From positions 69,224,860 through 69,288,859 of the forward strand of contig CM017556.1 in the NCBI GenBank assembly GCA_007844125.1: DNA of 64,000 nucleotides, written 5' to 3'. Every line of letters starts with the position of its first letter. Position 1 is the stretch's first letter. Source of the DNA: Sinonovacula constricta (lineage: Eukaryota; Mollusca; Bivalvia; Cardiida; Solecurtidae). A program made the position numbers and the translations under genes. The notes below the pieces were generated by a model. That model was not told where the DNA came from. It worked only from the letters and a program-made list of their open reading frames with translations, and ran no database searches. This document shows positions 45,943 through 57,400 of this stretch, in pieces.

Positions 45943-48540
45943 GTAAGTTAACCAAATACTTTCAAAAGTTGTTCATCGGGATATTGTTCAATTTTCAATC
46001 GATATGTATATATAAAATTCTTAAAGATAAGGTTTCTTTTCGTGGAGCATTTCCGTATGTTATTTTTTTTTTTAAATTTCAATAAGTTGAGTACTTTTCG
46101 GACAAATACGAAGATTGTGATATTTCGGATATGTGATCATAAGTTCTCTTGTAAAATGATTATAAAATGATTTTGTTTTGCATTGTGATCAATACGAATG
46201 TGTTTTAGTTATGTTTATTAAGAAAGTATTACATTGCCATGCGGACACTACATATATTATCTTTAATGTAAATGTTACAATATAATCAAAGATATTGTGC
46301 TTATACAGTTATTGTGGGATGCTTGTTATGTCATTTTATTAACTTACTTGAATATTTCATCATTTACCATGTGTATGAAAGAGCACTATTTCAAAATTAG
46401 GGCATTCTAAGAATTGCACAATATGTACTGTTATTCTTACTGTCTGATCCACCTAGACACATGCTCCTCATTTTTGTGTTGATAGAATAATTTTAATAGA
46501 ATCTTTACAATGCCTAAATGCAAAAACTTAAGAGTAGAACATACAAACTAACAAATAAGTGAACATAAAAAAATAAGGAGTCTTAAATGTTGTAGAAACT
46601 TCAGATTTGTTGTCTTAAATCAATGCAAACTTTAAAAAATAGTTTTCCTAAATTACTGAAGATAAAATTGTCTGTTTTAACGTTGTTAATTTATATAAAA
46701 ACACTTAAAAACTGATAGCAAATAATAACAATGAATATGCAAATGCTAAGTCAAATTAAGTAAGTGTTTTGCACTCATTTGTTTGGACTTCATGCTTCCT
46801 GGGGACTTTTCTTACAGAAACATTAGCAGTATTTCATTTTATAATAGCATTTCTTGTTAATTTTTGTCACCTGCAAAGGAAAAATTTGGCAAATGTCACA
46901 CTAGTTGTGTAAATGACACACTCTATTCTCTTACATCATTATTTAATATTGTTATTAAAAAATCAAATTGAATGAAAACCAAATTAGTGGCAATAATACC
47001 TTTCTGTATACCTGACATTGTTATTAAACAAAAAAAAAATCAAAATAATGATGAACACTCTAATCATTTTTAACAAATTCCATTAATCAGATCTAAAAGA
47101 AATAACAAAAAAGGGCATTAAAAGAATTTTCCTGTGAGTTGAGTATACATGCACACAGTAATATTTTAAAACATTTCAAATGACATTGCTGGTGATGACA
47201 AGGAATGGCAGTTAACTTGCTTATGTTTTTGATAATCATATACCGTAGTTTGATTTAGAATTATCATGCATAAATGTTTGCCCCAGTTCCTAGTGCATAG
47301 AAGAACTAAGTTACTGTACATAAATAATAATTATACTGACCAGACTTCGTGTTAATATAAGTTGCCATATTAGTATTATGTTACACATTAACTGACATTT
47401 AGGCTTAATTTTAACTTCTTATTTTTCATTAGATAATGTTATAACATTATATGCATGTTTCATGTAAATAGTCTATTGATTTATTAATTTGCATATCTAA
47501 ATAGTTCAGTTGTCTGGCCAAAAACAAAAGAGAAATCAACATACTGGTAAGCCCAGATTTTTTAAGAATTCTTACAACAGTACTCCCTTTGAATGACCAA
47601 CTTATATTGATGTGATTAAGATGATAAATGCAAAAATGGTGTTTGATCCTGACTGCAATTGGTATCAATTAAGCTTTTTGAGATGAAGCTTTTTAAAATA
47701 GAAGTATTATTTCATCAGTTCTTCAACAATAAGTCCTATTATTGGTACATGAAGGATGAAAGACATCTTGTAGTGTCCGCAACACATAATTAAAAAAAAT
47801 AAATGTGTAAACCCTTTTTCTGGTCTCAGATAAGTCACATCTTTTTTATTTCTTTTAAGTTACCTGGACTGTCTTTCATCATTCAATTGGTATATACATT
47901 ATACATGTTAAAATACATTGAATATCCTGATTGGCCCATATTAGAATTACATTAATTTCACTGTTATGTCCTGTTTGGCAGAAAATCAGACTAGACAATA
48001 ATATTTATTTAACTTTTTTTATATAACATTTTAATATTAATTTCTTTTTCAATTCATTGGCTTCTTAATTTCAGTTTGAAAGAAATTGTCAAAATGTATA
48101 ACAAACTCTACTTGTATACAAACCCCTGTCATTTTTTTTTTAATTTTTTTTCTTAAAAAATGATGAAACAAAAAGCTAATTAAACTAGAAAGAAATGTTT
48201 ATAGTGAAATATAACCAATGAGTATAAATTGTTAATGCAAAATATAATATTTTGCTATGCAATCTTAGTAATATTTAAATGATACAACATAATGCTGAAA
48301 AACCATCATTTTTAGCTCTTCAAATTAATACACAGTGCATTTTGTCACGTTACATACCATTTTTCAGCTAAAACAACATCCTAGCGGCATAAAAATATTT
48401 TCTTGCTGCAAACCTATTACTAATAACTTCTATGGGACTGTATAACATGATCAAGTTTAAAAATGGACAAATATAGTGAAAATGGCGATAATAAAGTAAT
48501 AATAAGATCTCTTTACCAAATTTAACATGCCACTCCTAGG

Positions 48541-49409
48541 GGCCGTATTCACAAAGCATCTTAAGTCAAAACTTAAAATTATCAAAAAATTTCTTAACAC
48601 CATTACATTTATACTTTTGTTTTAAAATGACTTATTTTTGCATAAAAGAAATGTTCTATGAATGCATTTCACACAGATGTAATAATTTTCAATATTAATT
48701 ACCTAATGAAGGAAATGTGGGGAACTGAAATGTTCACTTAAATTATTTTTTAACTTAATATTTATCAATTAAATAAATAATGTCCGAAATAACACTGCGT
48801 AAATTTGTCCGAAAAATATTCAACTTGTCAGGAATGTTCAATCTCATCATAAGTAATAGCTCCTTAACAACGCTTTACACGAATGAAAACTACAACATTG
48901 ATATTGACCAAAAAATCAATACTATCACAATGACCCGCCTTTTGCTATTAGCTCGTAAACTTAGCGATTCCATCGCCGCCGCCATTATTTCGTTTGTGCC
49001 TGACCCTTTGTGTTTAGACAAAGGGCAGGTAATCCAGACTAGGGTAAAAGTTGTTTGGCAAACACGACGCGGAAAAAGAACGCGGTATGAGCTCATGTGT
49101 TAGTATGGACTTTATACACGGGTAAACAAATATGTACAATACACAGACGAACACAATACACAGACGAACACGTGTAGATACAAGTCAACACAGTACGGCA
49201 CGAGAACAACCTTACAAAAAGTAAACCTACTGTGATCTAAAACTACTTTGTCTAATTTTATTATTCCCCCAAGTAAATATACTTTTACCTGACATTACCA
49301 GAACTAAGTTATCTACCTAACTAGGCAACACTACTTACTGCTACACAACTATACAGTAAACAACACAACTAAATTAAGATAAATCACGCTATTGTAGGTG
49401 AATACGGCC
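48541..49409. mobile_element. Non-autonomous inverted-repeat element
   Basis: Bounded by a perfect 12-bp inverted repeat, GGCCGTATTCAC at 48,541-48,552 and GTGAATACGGCC at 49,398-49,409. Inside, the minus strand has an ATG-rich stretch (AATAATGGCGGCGGCGATGG) and a 107-codon frame runs on plus; neither is recognisable. No clear target duplication. Superfamily not assigned. Confidence 0.6.
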
Positions 49410-50213
49410 AATACCTTGAAATTATAATTTGGTTTAAGTTTAGGGACTAGGTTTGAAGCAAAGGATAGGATAGTTAAAGAGACATGCAAGGTTAAATGGT
49501 TACGTGCAGGATACGGTGAATATCTGCAATCAAGAGTATAAATTTAAAATAAGATACATAAAAATATACAAAAATATACAACAATATAGGACAGAGCAAT
49601 ATGAGCAAAATGAAAAAGATGATGACGATGGTGAAATTGATAGCAATAGGATAAAAGAGCCAAATTAATTAAAATGGTACATTACCACATCCTTGTGTCT
49701 GAACCGCCAATGATATAAGTTATATAACACAGTCATAAAAACACAGTTCGCTCCATTGTAAAATACACAAAAGAGTCAGTGTTCATACGAAATGAATCAC
49801 AATGTCAACAAATGTCCAAACACTGCGCTCCTGAAGTCTTGATCCGGTAACTCGATGAAGTAGGGCATATCCACCGGCCGTTTCCACGCGATCAAGTTAT
49901 GATTGCTGGCCAGCAAATTAACAGAACACAAAAAATTACAATCCAAGTCCAACTCCGTACTTTGTAAAAGTACAGATGGAAGTAGCGAATAATATATTCG
50001 CTATTTTATTATAATATTTAATCCAAAACACACATTACTCCAGTGATTAAACTAAAATTAATCACGACTTAGAAGGTCCACTGTCGTCTAAAAACACTAT
50101 TGCAAACTCTAATATTTATTTAAAGTTAAAGTTCTCTATGGACCAACGATCCAATTGACGACTCTGTCGTTATTCGCTCTTGCTGTATTGTCTTCTTCCA
50201 GTCCCTTCTCCCG

Positions 50214-50231
50214 GTCCCTCATTGGGCGCCA
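50214..50231 (-). promoter_or_regulatory. Primer-binding site, tRNA-Lys-like
   Basis: In element sense TGGCGCCCAATGAGGGAC begins two bases after the 5' LTR ends in CA. The first ten bases match the complement of the 3' end of animal tRNA-Lys(CUU), which ends in TTGGGCGCCA; matching then weakens. The two-base gap fits retroviral-style end processing. Confidence 0.75.
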
Positions 50232-50233
50232 AA

Positions 50234-50910
50234 TGTCACAGTTGTCAGCGGAGGGGTTGGGAATAAGAAACTGTAACAATATATATATTTATAATATATA
50301 TATATAGACGTGCAATTGACCAGGCGGTCAGTCGAAAGTTGAATCATACAAACAATAATGAATTAATAACAGGTACATTACTGTAAAATATCTTGGCATG
50401 GGTGAATTCAACATGGCGGCGGATGTGGTTTTTAATTATTTAACAATTATACATACACATTGAATAGAGTTTAACAAATATCAAACTATAAAATGACGTC
50501 GAAAAGGTTTACAACAAGAATGAATGATGAAATGATGAATGAGAATAATAGATATAATAATAAAATAATATTTACCTGTAACAATATATATATTTATAAT
50601 ATATATATATATATAGACGTGCAATTGACCAGGCGGTCAGTCGAAAGTTGAATGACAAGCCTGGGTGCAAAAATCCCGTTCACCAAGAAAACAAGAATTT
50701 GATTGGTTAGTTAAGAAGGAAAGGCGGGAACGAGTTGCACGGATTTCCCGTTGCTGTAAACAATATAAAAAGTGACTACAAAAGTTTACCAAGACGCTAC
50801 TGAAATCGAATAAAATCTAAACGAGTTAATGTATACTAATTATCTACTAATTATTTACTAATTATCTACTAATTATCTAACTTATTCACTCAATATACAA
50901 CCCTATGACA
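50234..50910 (-). repeat. 5' LTR (element sense)
   Basis: A 677-base copy holding the segment lost from the other LTR (50,667-50,838). On the element strand that segment contains a CCAAT-type motif (AACCAATCAAATTC) and a TATATTG-like A/T box, plausible U3 promoter parts. Internal direct repeats lie at 50,271-50,344 and 50,576-50,653. Confidence 0.93.
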
Positions 50911-51941
50911 TAAATTATAGCTTAATAATTTTATTCGTGATAAATACGTATATCTAAAGCAAACATTTAACATTATTTGAAGGACTTTAACAGGATATCG
51001 CTCTATATGGACTCCAGCACGGAATGACAGATTTAATTGAATCTTACTTGTCCGGTAGAAGGTCTGCGTTGACTTAAGGATCTGACATTTATTTGACAAG
51101 TACCTGCGGTGGTAATTAATTAGGGAGACAACGAAGAACATGCCAAGCATGATTGGTAAAAAAGAAGCAATGCCCGTGCACTGCTTACAATAACAATATA
51201 CATCAGAGGTCTGAAATAGATAAATAGACTTATAGACCAATAGACTAATTTGAATTTTTGCTTAATTTTAATGATATTGGTCAACATTGACATTACACAA
51301 AACATTACAAAGACAGCTAATTACATTAGAAACTCCCTAAACCGCAACCTCTGAATTTTGGAATCCTCTAAAACCGCATATTTTTGCGGTCCCGAATTGT
51401 TTTCTTCTATTTCTTTGTAGAAAAAAGCTTCTGAAAACCAAAAACTCCGAATTCCGCAATCCGGAACGATTTCGGCAGAAATTTTGTTCGTCCGTGACTT
51501 TCGAATGTCCAATTTCTAGAATTGCTATTATTAAATTATGATATACAAAGTTATTTTTATGGTAGCATGCATAAACAAAATAAAAACAGTTATAAACAGA
51601 ACCATTAAATAACATAACACGAAGGGAACAAGAAGTAAATCAATTAAGCACTGCTATGCATGATGTGCTGAGATTGCACAAGCGATTGGGCGTATCAAAA
51701 GATCGTGCAGTCATTTTAGCTTTTGCACAAACTAGACTTATTGCAAACACTGTTGCTGTACTGTCAGAAACGAAGTGAACACTTTGAACGTAACAGTTAT
51801 CTTGTTGCACTGCACACCGATATACTGATAAGAAATACATGGCTTATTTTCGTGACTAAAATGTCACTCTAGCTGCCTGAACAAAGTTAAGTGGGTTAGC
51901 GTATATTACCAGTTTGGCATACCAACTTACCTTTGGGCAAC
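50911..51941. other. Flank between retrotransposon and Kazal gene
   Basis: No gene recognised; the minus-strand frames here (50,890-51,840) have no domain. It presumably includes the promoter of the gene starting at 51,942, but no clear TATA box was identified close to the ATG. Confidence 0.5.
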
Positions 51942-51978
51942 ATGTGGACTTATTTCATCCTCGTACTAATGGTTATAG
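51942..51978 (+). CDS. Kazal-type inhibitor gene, exon 1 (signal peptide)
   Basis: ATG followed by a hydrophobic run (MWTYFILVLMVI) and donor ATAG|GTAAGC after one base of the 13th codon. The 54,931 exon needs exactly that phase and supplies the small residues (AAPGEAQ) expected around a signal-peptidase site. The same phase also suits the duplicate exon at 58,299. The product would be secreted. Confidence comes from the combination of hydrophobic start, strong donor and phase. Confidence 0.65.
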
Positions 51979-52827
51979 GTAAGCGGGCATATTTAATGAT
52001 TGGTTGACCCGTTTAATAGTTTACCTATGATATATTATAGTAGTAGTGTTAATGATAATTGAAAAGCTGAGTTTTACACCAACAGCAATTTCATAGTCTA
52101 AAAGCGTAACCTGTTATGTCTTTGTATGCTTAAAAATAATATGTTAAGCCTCTTAAAACTAGATGCTAAAATGATTGTATTGTGCGATGCAGAAACACAC
52201 GAAAGTCACGTATATAACAATATAAAATCAGGTTGTTTTAATGTAGAAATCAGTATTAACAGTTTCACAAAACAATCACCTACATCGCCCACAAAGTTAA
52301 GATAAGATTGGTGAAACAAATAAAACAAGAACTACTAAGCTTATTCTTAAAGCTTGTTATACGCTATATAGATTTTCATATACTGATAACGTTACATGGT
52401 TTGCTGTGTTTATTTATGAATTGGTTTTTCGTGTAGTTCTGTACTTCAATCACATTAACATCTAGTTAGATCATACTCAAAACATTAACTTTTAGGACAT
52501 AGCCGAAACGAGCGCAGCGAGAGCCAGCTTCTCTTTTCTATGGAAACGTCTTAATAGATTATATCCAACTTAGAAGTCCCCGCCTCACTTCTACATGTTC
52601 TACCAAAATGACATGTAATCCGCCCCATAAAACTTTCAATCGTCTTCACGTGTTCAAACTTGTCGTCACAAGGGGAGGAGTCAAGCCAGAATGCGTGGTT
52701 TGTTGGACATGCGCTGTTGAAAATAAAACCATTTAGTAAAATAGATCGATCTACTTTGTTCATAGAAAATAGAAAGGTGTTCTATTGAAATAAATCGCAA
52801 AGGAATTTTAAATTTTCATAGCTTCTG

Positions 52828-52866
52828 ATTGGCTACAATTGTAGGGCGACTTCTAATATAAATAAA
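52828..52866 (+). promoter_or_regulatory. Core-promoter-like CCAAT/TATA pair
   Basis: ATTGG (reverse CCAAT) at 52,828-52,832 and TATAAATAAA at 52,857-52,866, spaced as in many pol II promoters. They lie about 115 bases before a short ORF at 52,980. Function is inferred from motif spacing only. Confidence 0.35.
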
Positions 52867-52979
52867 AACATCTAAGACAGCATCTCGAATTGAAAGTTGG
52901 ACCAACACACACGCGGTTGTGTATCAGCCCATAATTGTCGTCAGTTACAGTTCCGATCATCTTGTGTACATCTCGTATC

Positions 52980-53042
52980 ATGACCGAAGTGATTTTGTTA
53001 GTTGTGTTACTTTTGTTTTTAGTATTTATTCAACTCACATAA
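52980..53042 (+). CDS. Possible 20-residue membrane micropeptide
   Basis: ATG to TAA, almost entirely hydrophobic after an acidic start (MTEVILLVVLLLFLVF, then IQLT). It could be a single transmembrane micropeptide, a signal-peptide exon whose donor I cannot see, or chance. Its only support is the promoter-like pair upstream. Confidence 0.2.
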   Translation: MTEVILLVVLLLFLVFIQLT

Positions 53043-53169
53043 CACACAAAGAAATGCTTTACATTTAAAACTAGAAAGTGTTAATATTAAGTGTCTTTAA
53101 GATACAACACGCACACATTTAATGCCCCCTGGTGATGTCTAGGTATGCATAATTGGCGGAGAAGGATCT

Positions 53170-54290
53170 ACAGAGAAAGGATAAGAAAGGATAGAAACAC
53201 TGACGCACCGCATCTCAACTAGAAGACCTCTGCACATTAAAGTATGGACAGAGACTATAAAGAACCGCCAGCGCAACACAGATTAACTGTAAGACCTCCT
53301 CACGTAAAAGTACTGACGCAGACGGTGAAGAACAACCGGCGTACAGCAATTAAATCCAAATAAACGTATGGACATGGACTATAATGAACAACCAACGCAC
53401 CGCAGCGCAAATAGAAAACCTCACTACATAGAAGTATGGACGTAGACTCTGAAAAACCACCGGTGCACCGCAGCTCAACTGGAATACCTCCACATACAAA
53501 TGTATGGACCCATTAAGTGATAACCACCGCTGCACCGCAGCTCAACTTGAGGACCTCCTAGTATAACAGTATGGTCTCATTAAGTGAATTACCACCGGCG
53601 CACCGTAGCACAACTGGAAGAGCTCCTACATGGAAGTATTGACACAGACTCTAAAGAACGACAAGCGCGTAGCAGCTTAATCTGAAGACATACCCACATA
53701 CAATTATTAACCTATACTGTGAAGAACCACCGGCACACCGCAGCGTAACTGGGAAACCTTCCACATAAATAAAGTATTGACTCAGACTGTGACGAACCAC
53801 CGGCACGCTGTAGCTCACCTGGGAGACCTCATCACATAAAAGTATTGGCTCAGACTGTGACGAACCACCGGCACGCTGCAGCTCACCTGGGAGACCCCAT
53901 CACATAAAAGTATTGGCTCAGACTGTGACGAACCACCGGCACGCTGCAGCTCACCTGGGAGACCTCATCACATAAAAGTATTGGCTCAGACTGTGTCGAA
54001 CCACCGGCACGCTGCAGCTTGCCTGGGAGACCTCATCACATAAAAGTATTGGCTCAGACTGTGACGAACCACCGGCACGCTGCAGCTCACCTGGGAGACC
54101 TCATCACATAAAAGTATTGGCTCAGACTGTGACGAACCACCGGCACGCTGCAGCTCATCTGGGAGACCTCATCACATAAAAGTATTGACTCAGACTGTGA
54201 CGAACCACCGGCACGCTGCAGCTCACCTGGAAGACCTCCCTACATAAAAGTATTGAGACAGACTGTGGAGAAACACCGGCGAAGTTTTAA
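53170..54290. repeat. 68-bp tandem array A
   Basis: The central part (53,770-54,250) is seven near-identical 68-bp units containing GACGAACCACCGGCACGCTG and CAGCTCACCTGGGAGACC. Spacing was checked at 53,841 and 53,909. Flanking units are more degenerate. Since 68 is not a multiple of three it codes for nothing long. Related to array B at 56,757. Confidence 0.9.
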
Positions 54291-54930
54291 GAAGCTATCG
54301 TCTTTTTAAACGGATTTTTAAAACGGATAAAAGAACATATTGTTACATTTATATTGTTGTGTTCTGCTATAAATGTTTGTTCCTAAAAACTCTACGTAAA
54401 CGATAAAAAACGTGAGATTTATCAAAAAGTAAACTCTTACACATTTCAATTGTCAAATTCTTATTTTTTTTTATTGCAGGACTCCTCTAATGCGACAATT
54501 ATATCTTCAATGCCATATTGTTGGCTAACAGTTCTTCGTATAGAAGATGTATTGTTTTCTTTAAAAAAAAATCGGTATAACAGTTTTGGTGTTTAAAAAC
54601 CTTTGGGGTGTATCGCACAATGAAAGCTTAGCGACTTTAACACTGTGCTTGTGTTTGATTTTGACGGACTGCTTATAATCACACACTTATGCACGGACAC
54701 TTAGATATATGTGTAAAATTTCTTCGGTAGTCAAGGTGGCTATTTCTTCGTATGTGGTCGTTATTGAATACTTCTTGTAAATTAAGATGGAGTCCAATCT
54801 TGAATAAAACCTTACCGTGGTGCCGTAACGATATGAATAGTGTTTATAATTACAGAGCACACCACACGTCTCATATTTTGTGCGGGCATGATCAGGACTA
54901 TTTCAATTTTTATTTATTTTTGTTTTTAAG

Positions 54931-55132
54931 CCGCTCCAGGAGAAGCACAGGTGTGCGGTCATCCTCCTCATTTTAAGCCATGCTCCGGCTTTATAGACGC
55001 AGCAATAGTGGATGTAGAGCTGTATTATGATAACCACCTGTGCACCGAGCTTCTCCAACTGGATTGTACCCAACACATTATAAGACATGACGAGGTCCTC
55101 TGTGGAACGGATGGAAACACATACAATAGTCA
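54931..55132 (+). CDS. Kazal gene exon 2a: N-terminal half of Kazal domain
   Basis: Acceptor GTTTTTAAG, then AAPGEAQVCGHPPHFKPCSG, a conserved middle (DAAIVDVELYYDN) and CTQHIIRHDEVLCGTDGNTY. CGTDGNTY is the Kazal serine-protease-inhibitor signature around its third cysteine. The domain is cut after TYNS: unspliced, a TAG follows at 55,134. The weak donor CA|GTAGGT at 55,133 instead leads in phase to the 56,494 exon, which begins with the missing fourth cysteine. The N-terminal part has extra cysteines (VCG, KPC, LCT) not in a minimal Kazal domain. A near-copy lies at 58,299-58,497. Confidence 0.75.
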
Positions 55133-56493
55133 GTAGGTACACGGACACACTAAATCGTCTATTGAAATAGGTACAAAGACTTTTTTTATAAATTAGGTTG
55201 GAAAGGATATCCTAATTCATAAGAATGACGATTCCAGTGAAAACTGTCAGCTTTGATACTGATATCACAATGTGTCATCAGCTAACGTTGAGTATGTATT
55301 GTAGCAGCTTAAAATCAGAAAGATCAAAGTGTCACCTATATCGAGAAAACACGTTACCTTTTACCTCCAAACTGCCATTGCCTTATGTTTTATCATCGAT
55401 TTGGAAAACAAACAAGTAAGAAAAAGATTATTATAAATAGCACGCTTAAGTGCTATCAATCAAGTTTTCAATAAAGCTTTGTAGAATATGCTTACTTTAG
55501 ACAAATTGTGTTCAATATAATGACAGAATTATGTAAAAAATTACCAATCCTAGACAAACATGTACCCTTTACAATGAATTTCATGAACGTTCAAGATTAC
55601 AAACTTATTTCTGGCCTGTTTTGTTTCTATGCATCGCACTTTCTTATTCGTGGTTATGATTAAAAAAAACTGTTGAGATCAAAATTTGTAACAGAAGATC
55701 ACCGGCACTTTACGTTGAATGATGATAGTGTTGGAATGTTTTTGCATCGTGAACATGTTTCTAACCAAACGTTTCAGGTCATACATCTACCTGAATTGAC
55801 TGATGCGGATAAGATATTTTATTTTGATTATTTTTGCTAGATATTTTGACAGCAAATCTCACAGATAATCTCATAAACCACTATCGTATCATTGCGTTTT
55901 ATTTTTATTCCAGTTCACTTACAATTTGATTTATCGTCATTCCATTCCTCAAAATATTAAAAAAATAAAAACAAGTAAAAGTTAAACATGTTGAAAAAGA
56001 AAAAAGTACAAGTTGAAAAGTAAACGATGAAAATGTTAAAACAAGAAAAGATGTAAAAGTTGAGGATAAAAAAAATGAAGCAGTAAAAATGTTGAAAAGA
56101 AAAACGTTGAAAAAAAAAGTTTAAATAGTAAAAAGTAAAAATTGAAAATATAAAATAAAAATGAAATAAGTTTAGAAAATGAAATATTAAAACAATAATA
56201 TCAACGTGATCGTGTATGCAGTACACCGTGTATATAATTGTGTGTACAACTCATTAATACCCATAAGTTTCAACTTCACGCTGTTTAAAATTTACGTTTT
56301 GTTTCTACATGTCTACAGTGTCATATCTGGGACATAATTTTACAATTTAACACATAGAAAAAAATCAATAATAATATTTTACGCTTTTTTGCTTGGTCCC
56401 ATACTCCCCTTTGTTAGTCGTATAATTTTTTCCTTATATGTCTTAGGTCCAAAAATCTCATTTCACTACTTATTTGCAATGAATTCATTTCAG
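55133..56493 (+). other. Intron between the two Kazal halves
   Basis: AT-rich, ending in TTCATTTCAG. It includes an A-rich stretch with repeated AAAAGTTGAAAA-like motifs (about 55,970-56,200) that gives a phenylalanine-rich frame on the reverse strand; this is low-complexity sequence, not a gene. Confidence 0.6.
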
Positions 56494-56757
56494 CTGTCTG
56501 TTCGTCCAGGGTCGCTGTCGCCACCTACAAATAGAAGGCCTTCATGGCTCTGTACTCCACGTCGCTTCGCACGGATCCTGCCCTACGACTACTGCCGCTC
56601 ATACGACAACAATCGACACATCGACATATGGGACTACTACATCCGTCTCTTCTGTCCACGGTTTCATAGCCAATGTGTTTTGTCAGCAAGCCCCTTACAT
56701 TAACTGCAATACTGGAATCATCTTAGTTTGCGGCTCAAACTGTCAAATCTATCAAAA
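56494..56757 (+). CDS. Kazal gene exon 3: C-terminal Kazal half, Thr/Ser linker, start of a second Kazal
   Basis: Spliced in phase from 55,132, the exon opens with Cys and keeps Kazal spacing: CLFVQGRC gives C-x6-C, and VASHGSC supplies the sixth cysteine. A Thr/Ser-rich linker follows (TTTIDTSTYGTTTSVSS). Then a second, shorter Kazal start appears: INCNTGIILVCGSNCQIYQN has the canonical C-x7-C. The frame then runs into array B without an obvious donor: the site reads AAATAAACTTATGG here, but AAATAAACGTATGG at 53,360 in array A. So this copy may have lost its donor, or the transcript ends differently. The 3' end given is approximate. Confidence 0.65.
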
Positions 56758-57400
56758 TAAACTTATGGACATGGACTATAATGAACCACCAACGCACCGC
56801 AGCGCAAATGAAAAACCTCACTACACAAAAGTATGGACGTAGACCATGAAGAACCACCAGCGCACCGCTACGTATCTGAAAGACCTCCCGACATAAAAAT
56901 TATGACCCAGTCTATGAAAAAACCCTGGCGCACCGCAGCTCAACTGGAATACCTCCACATACTTATGTGTGGACCCATTAAGTGATAACCACCGGTGCAC
57001 CGCAGCCCAACTGGAGGACCTCCTCATATAAAAGTATGGTCTCATTAAGTGAATTACCACCGGCGCACCGTAGCACAACTGGAAGAGCTTCTACATGGAA
57101 GTATTGACAAGACTCTAAAGAACGACAAGCGCACAACTGCTCAACCGGAGGACATCCCTACATACAACTATTAAAATATACTGTAAAGAATCACCGGCGC
57201 ACCGCAGCGTAACTGGGAAACCTTCCCCATGAAAGTATTGACTCAGAGTGTGACGAACCACCGGCACGCTGCAGCTCACCTGGAAGGCCTTATCACATAA
57301 AAGTATTGATGAGCCAGACAGTGGAGAAACACCGGCGCAGCTCAACCGGAAGACATCTTTCACATAAAAGTATTAACCTACACTATGAAGAACCACCGTT
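56757..57400. repeat. 68-bp tandem array B
   Basis: Begins ACTTATGGACATGGACTATAA right after exon 3 and carries degenerate units with GACGAACCACCGGCACGCTG. It parallels the left part of array A (53,360 onward) unit by unit, but without the expanded homogeneous block. Confidence 0.85.

Larger units (their letters stand above)
44723..50213 (-). other. Unusually long 5' leader with nested repeats
   Basis: About 5.5 kb between primer site and gag start. Identifiable contents are a tRNA-like relic (45,650-45,722), a short exon-like ATG with donor (45,922-45,942) and an inverted-repeat element (48,541-49,409). The rest is AT-rich, with no frame that has a recognisable domain. Sequence next to the primer site (49,750-50,210) and next to gag (44,720-45,500) has higher complexity and is likely original leader; the centre probably arrived by insertion. 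Confidence 0.6.
38284..50910 (-). mobile_element. Ty3/Gypsy-type LTR retrotransposon, integrase-defective
   Basis: Both LTRs, the primer-binding site, polypurine tract, gag and pol are present and all agree on minus-strand orientation. Domain order is Gag, protease, reverse transcriptase, RNase H, integrase (integrase last), which defines the Ty3/Gypsy group. The LTR ends are TGTCATAGGG...TGTGACA in element sense. No perfect 5-bp target duplication is seen (left flank AAAAA, right flank TAAAT). Near-identity of the LTRs outside microsatellites suggests recent insertion, yet the integrase region carries several lesions. The distance from primer site to gag (about 5.5 kb) is very long for the group and includes nested repeats. 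Confidence 0.93.
51979..54930 (+). other. Intron of the Kazal gene with repeat array
   Basis: A 2.95 kb intron if exon 1 is right. It contains a promoter-like CCAAT/TATA pair at 52,828-52,866 with a 20-codon ORF after it, and the 68-bp repeat array at 53,170-54,290. The segment 54,430-54,930 is duplicated at about 57,750-58,298. Confidence 0.55.

Noticed and set aside
48780..49103. A 107-codon plus-strand ORF inside the TIR element
   Set aside because: No transposase or other motif; start and composition look random.
53170..54290. CRISPR-like array
   Set aside because: The units are contiguous 68-bp tandem repeats with no unique spacers, in an animal-type genome.
55957..56226. Phenylalanine-rich minus-strand ORF
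   Set aside because: Translation of an A-rich low-complexity stretch.
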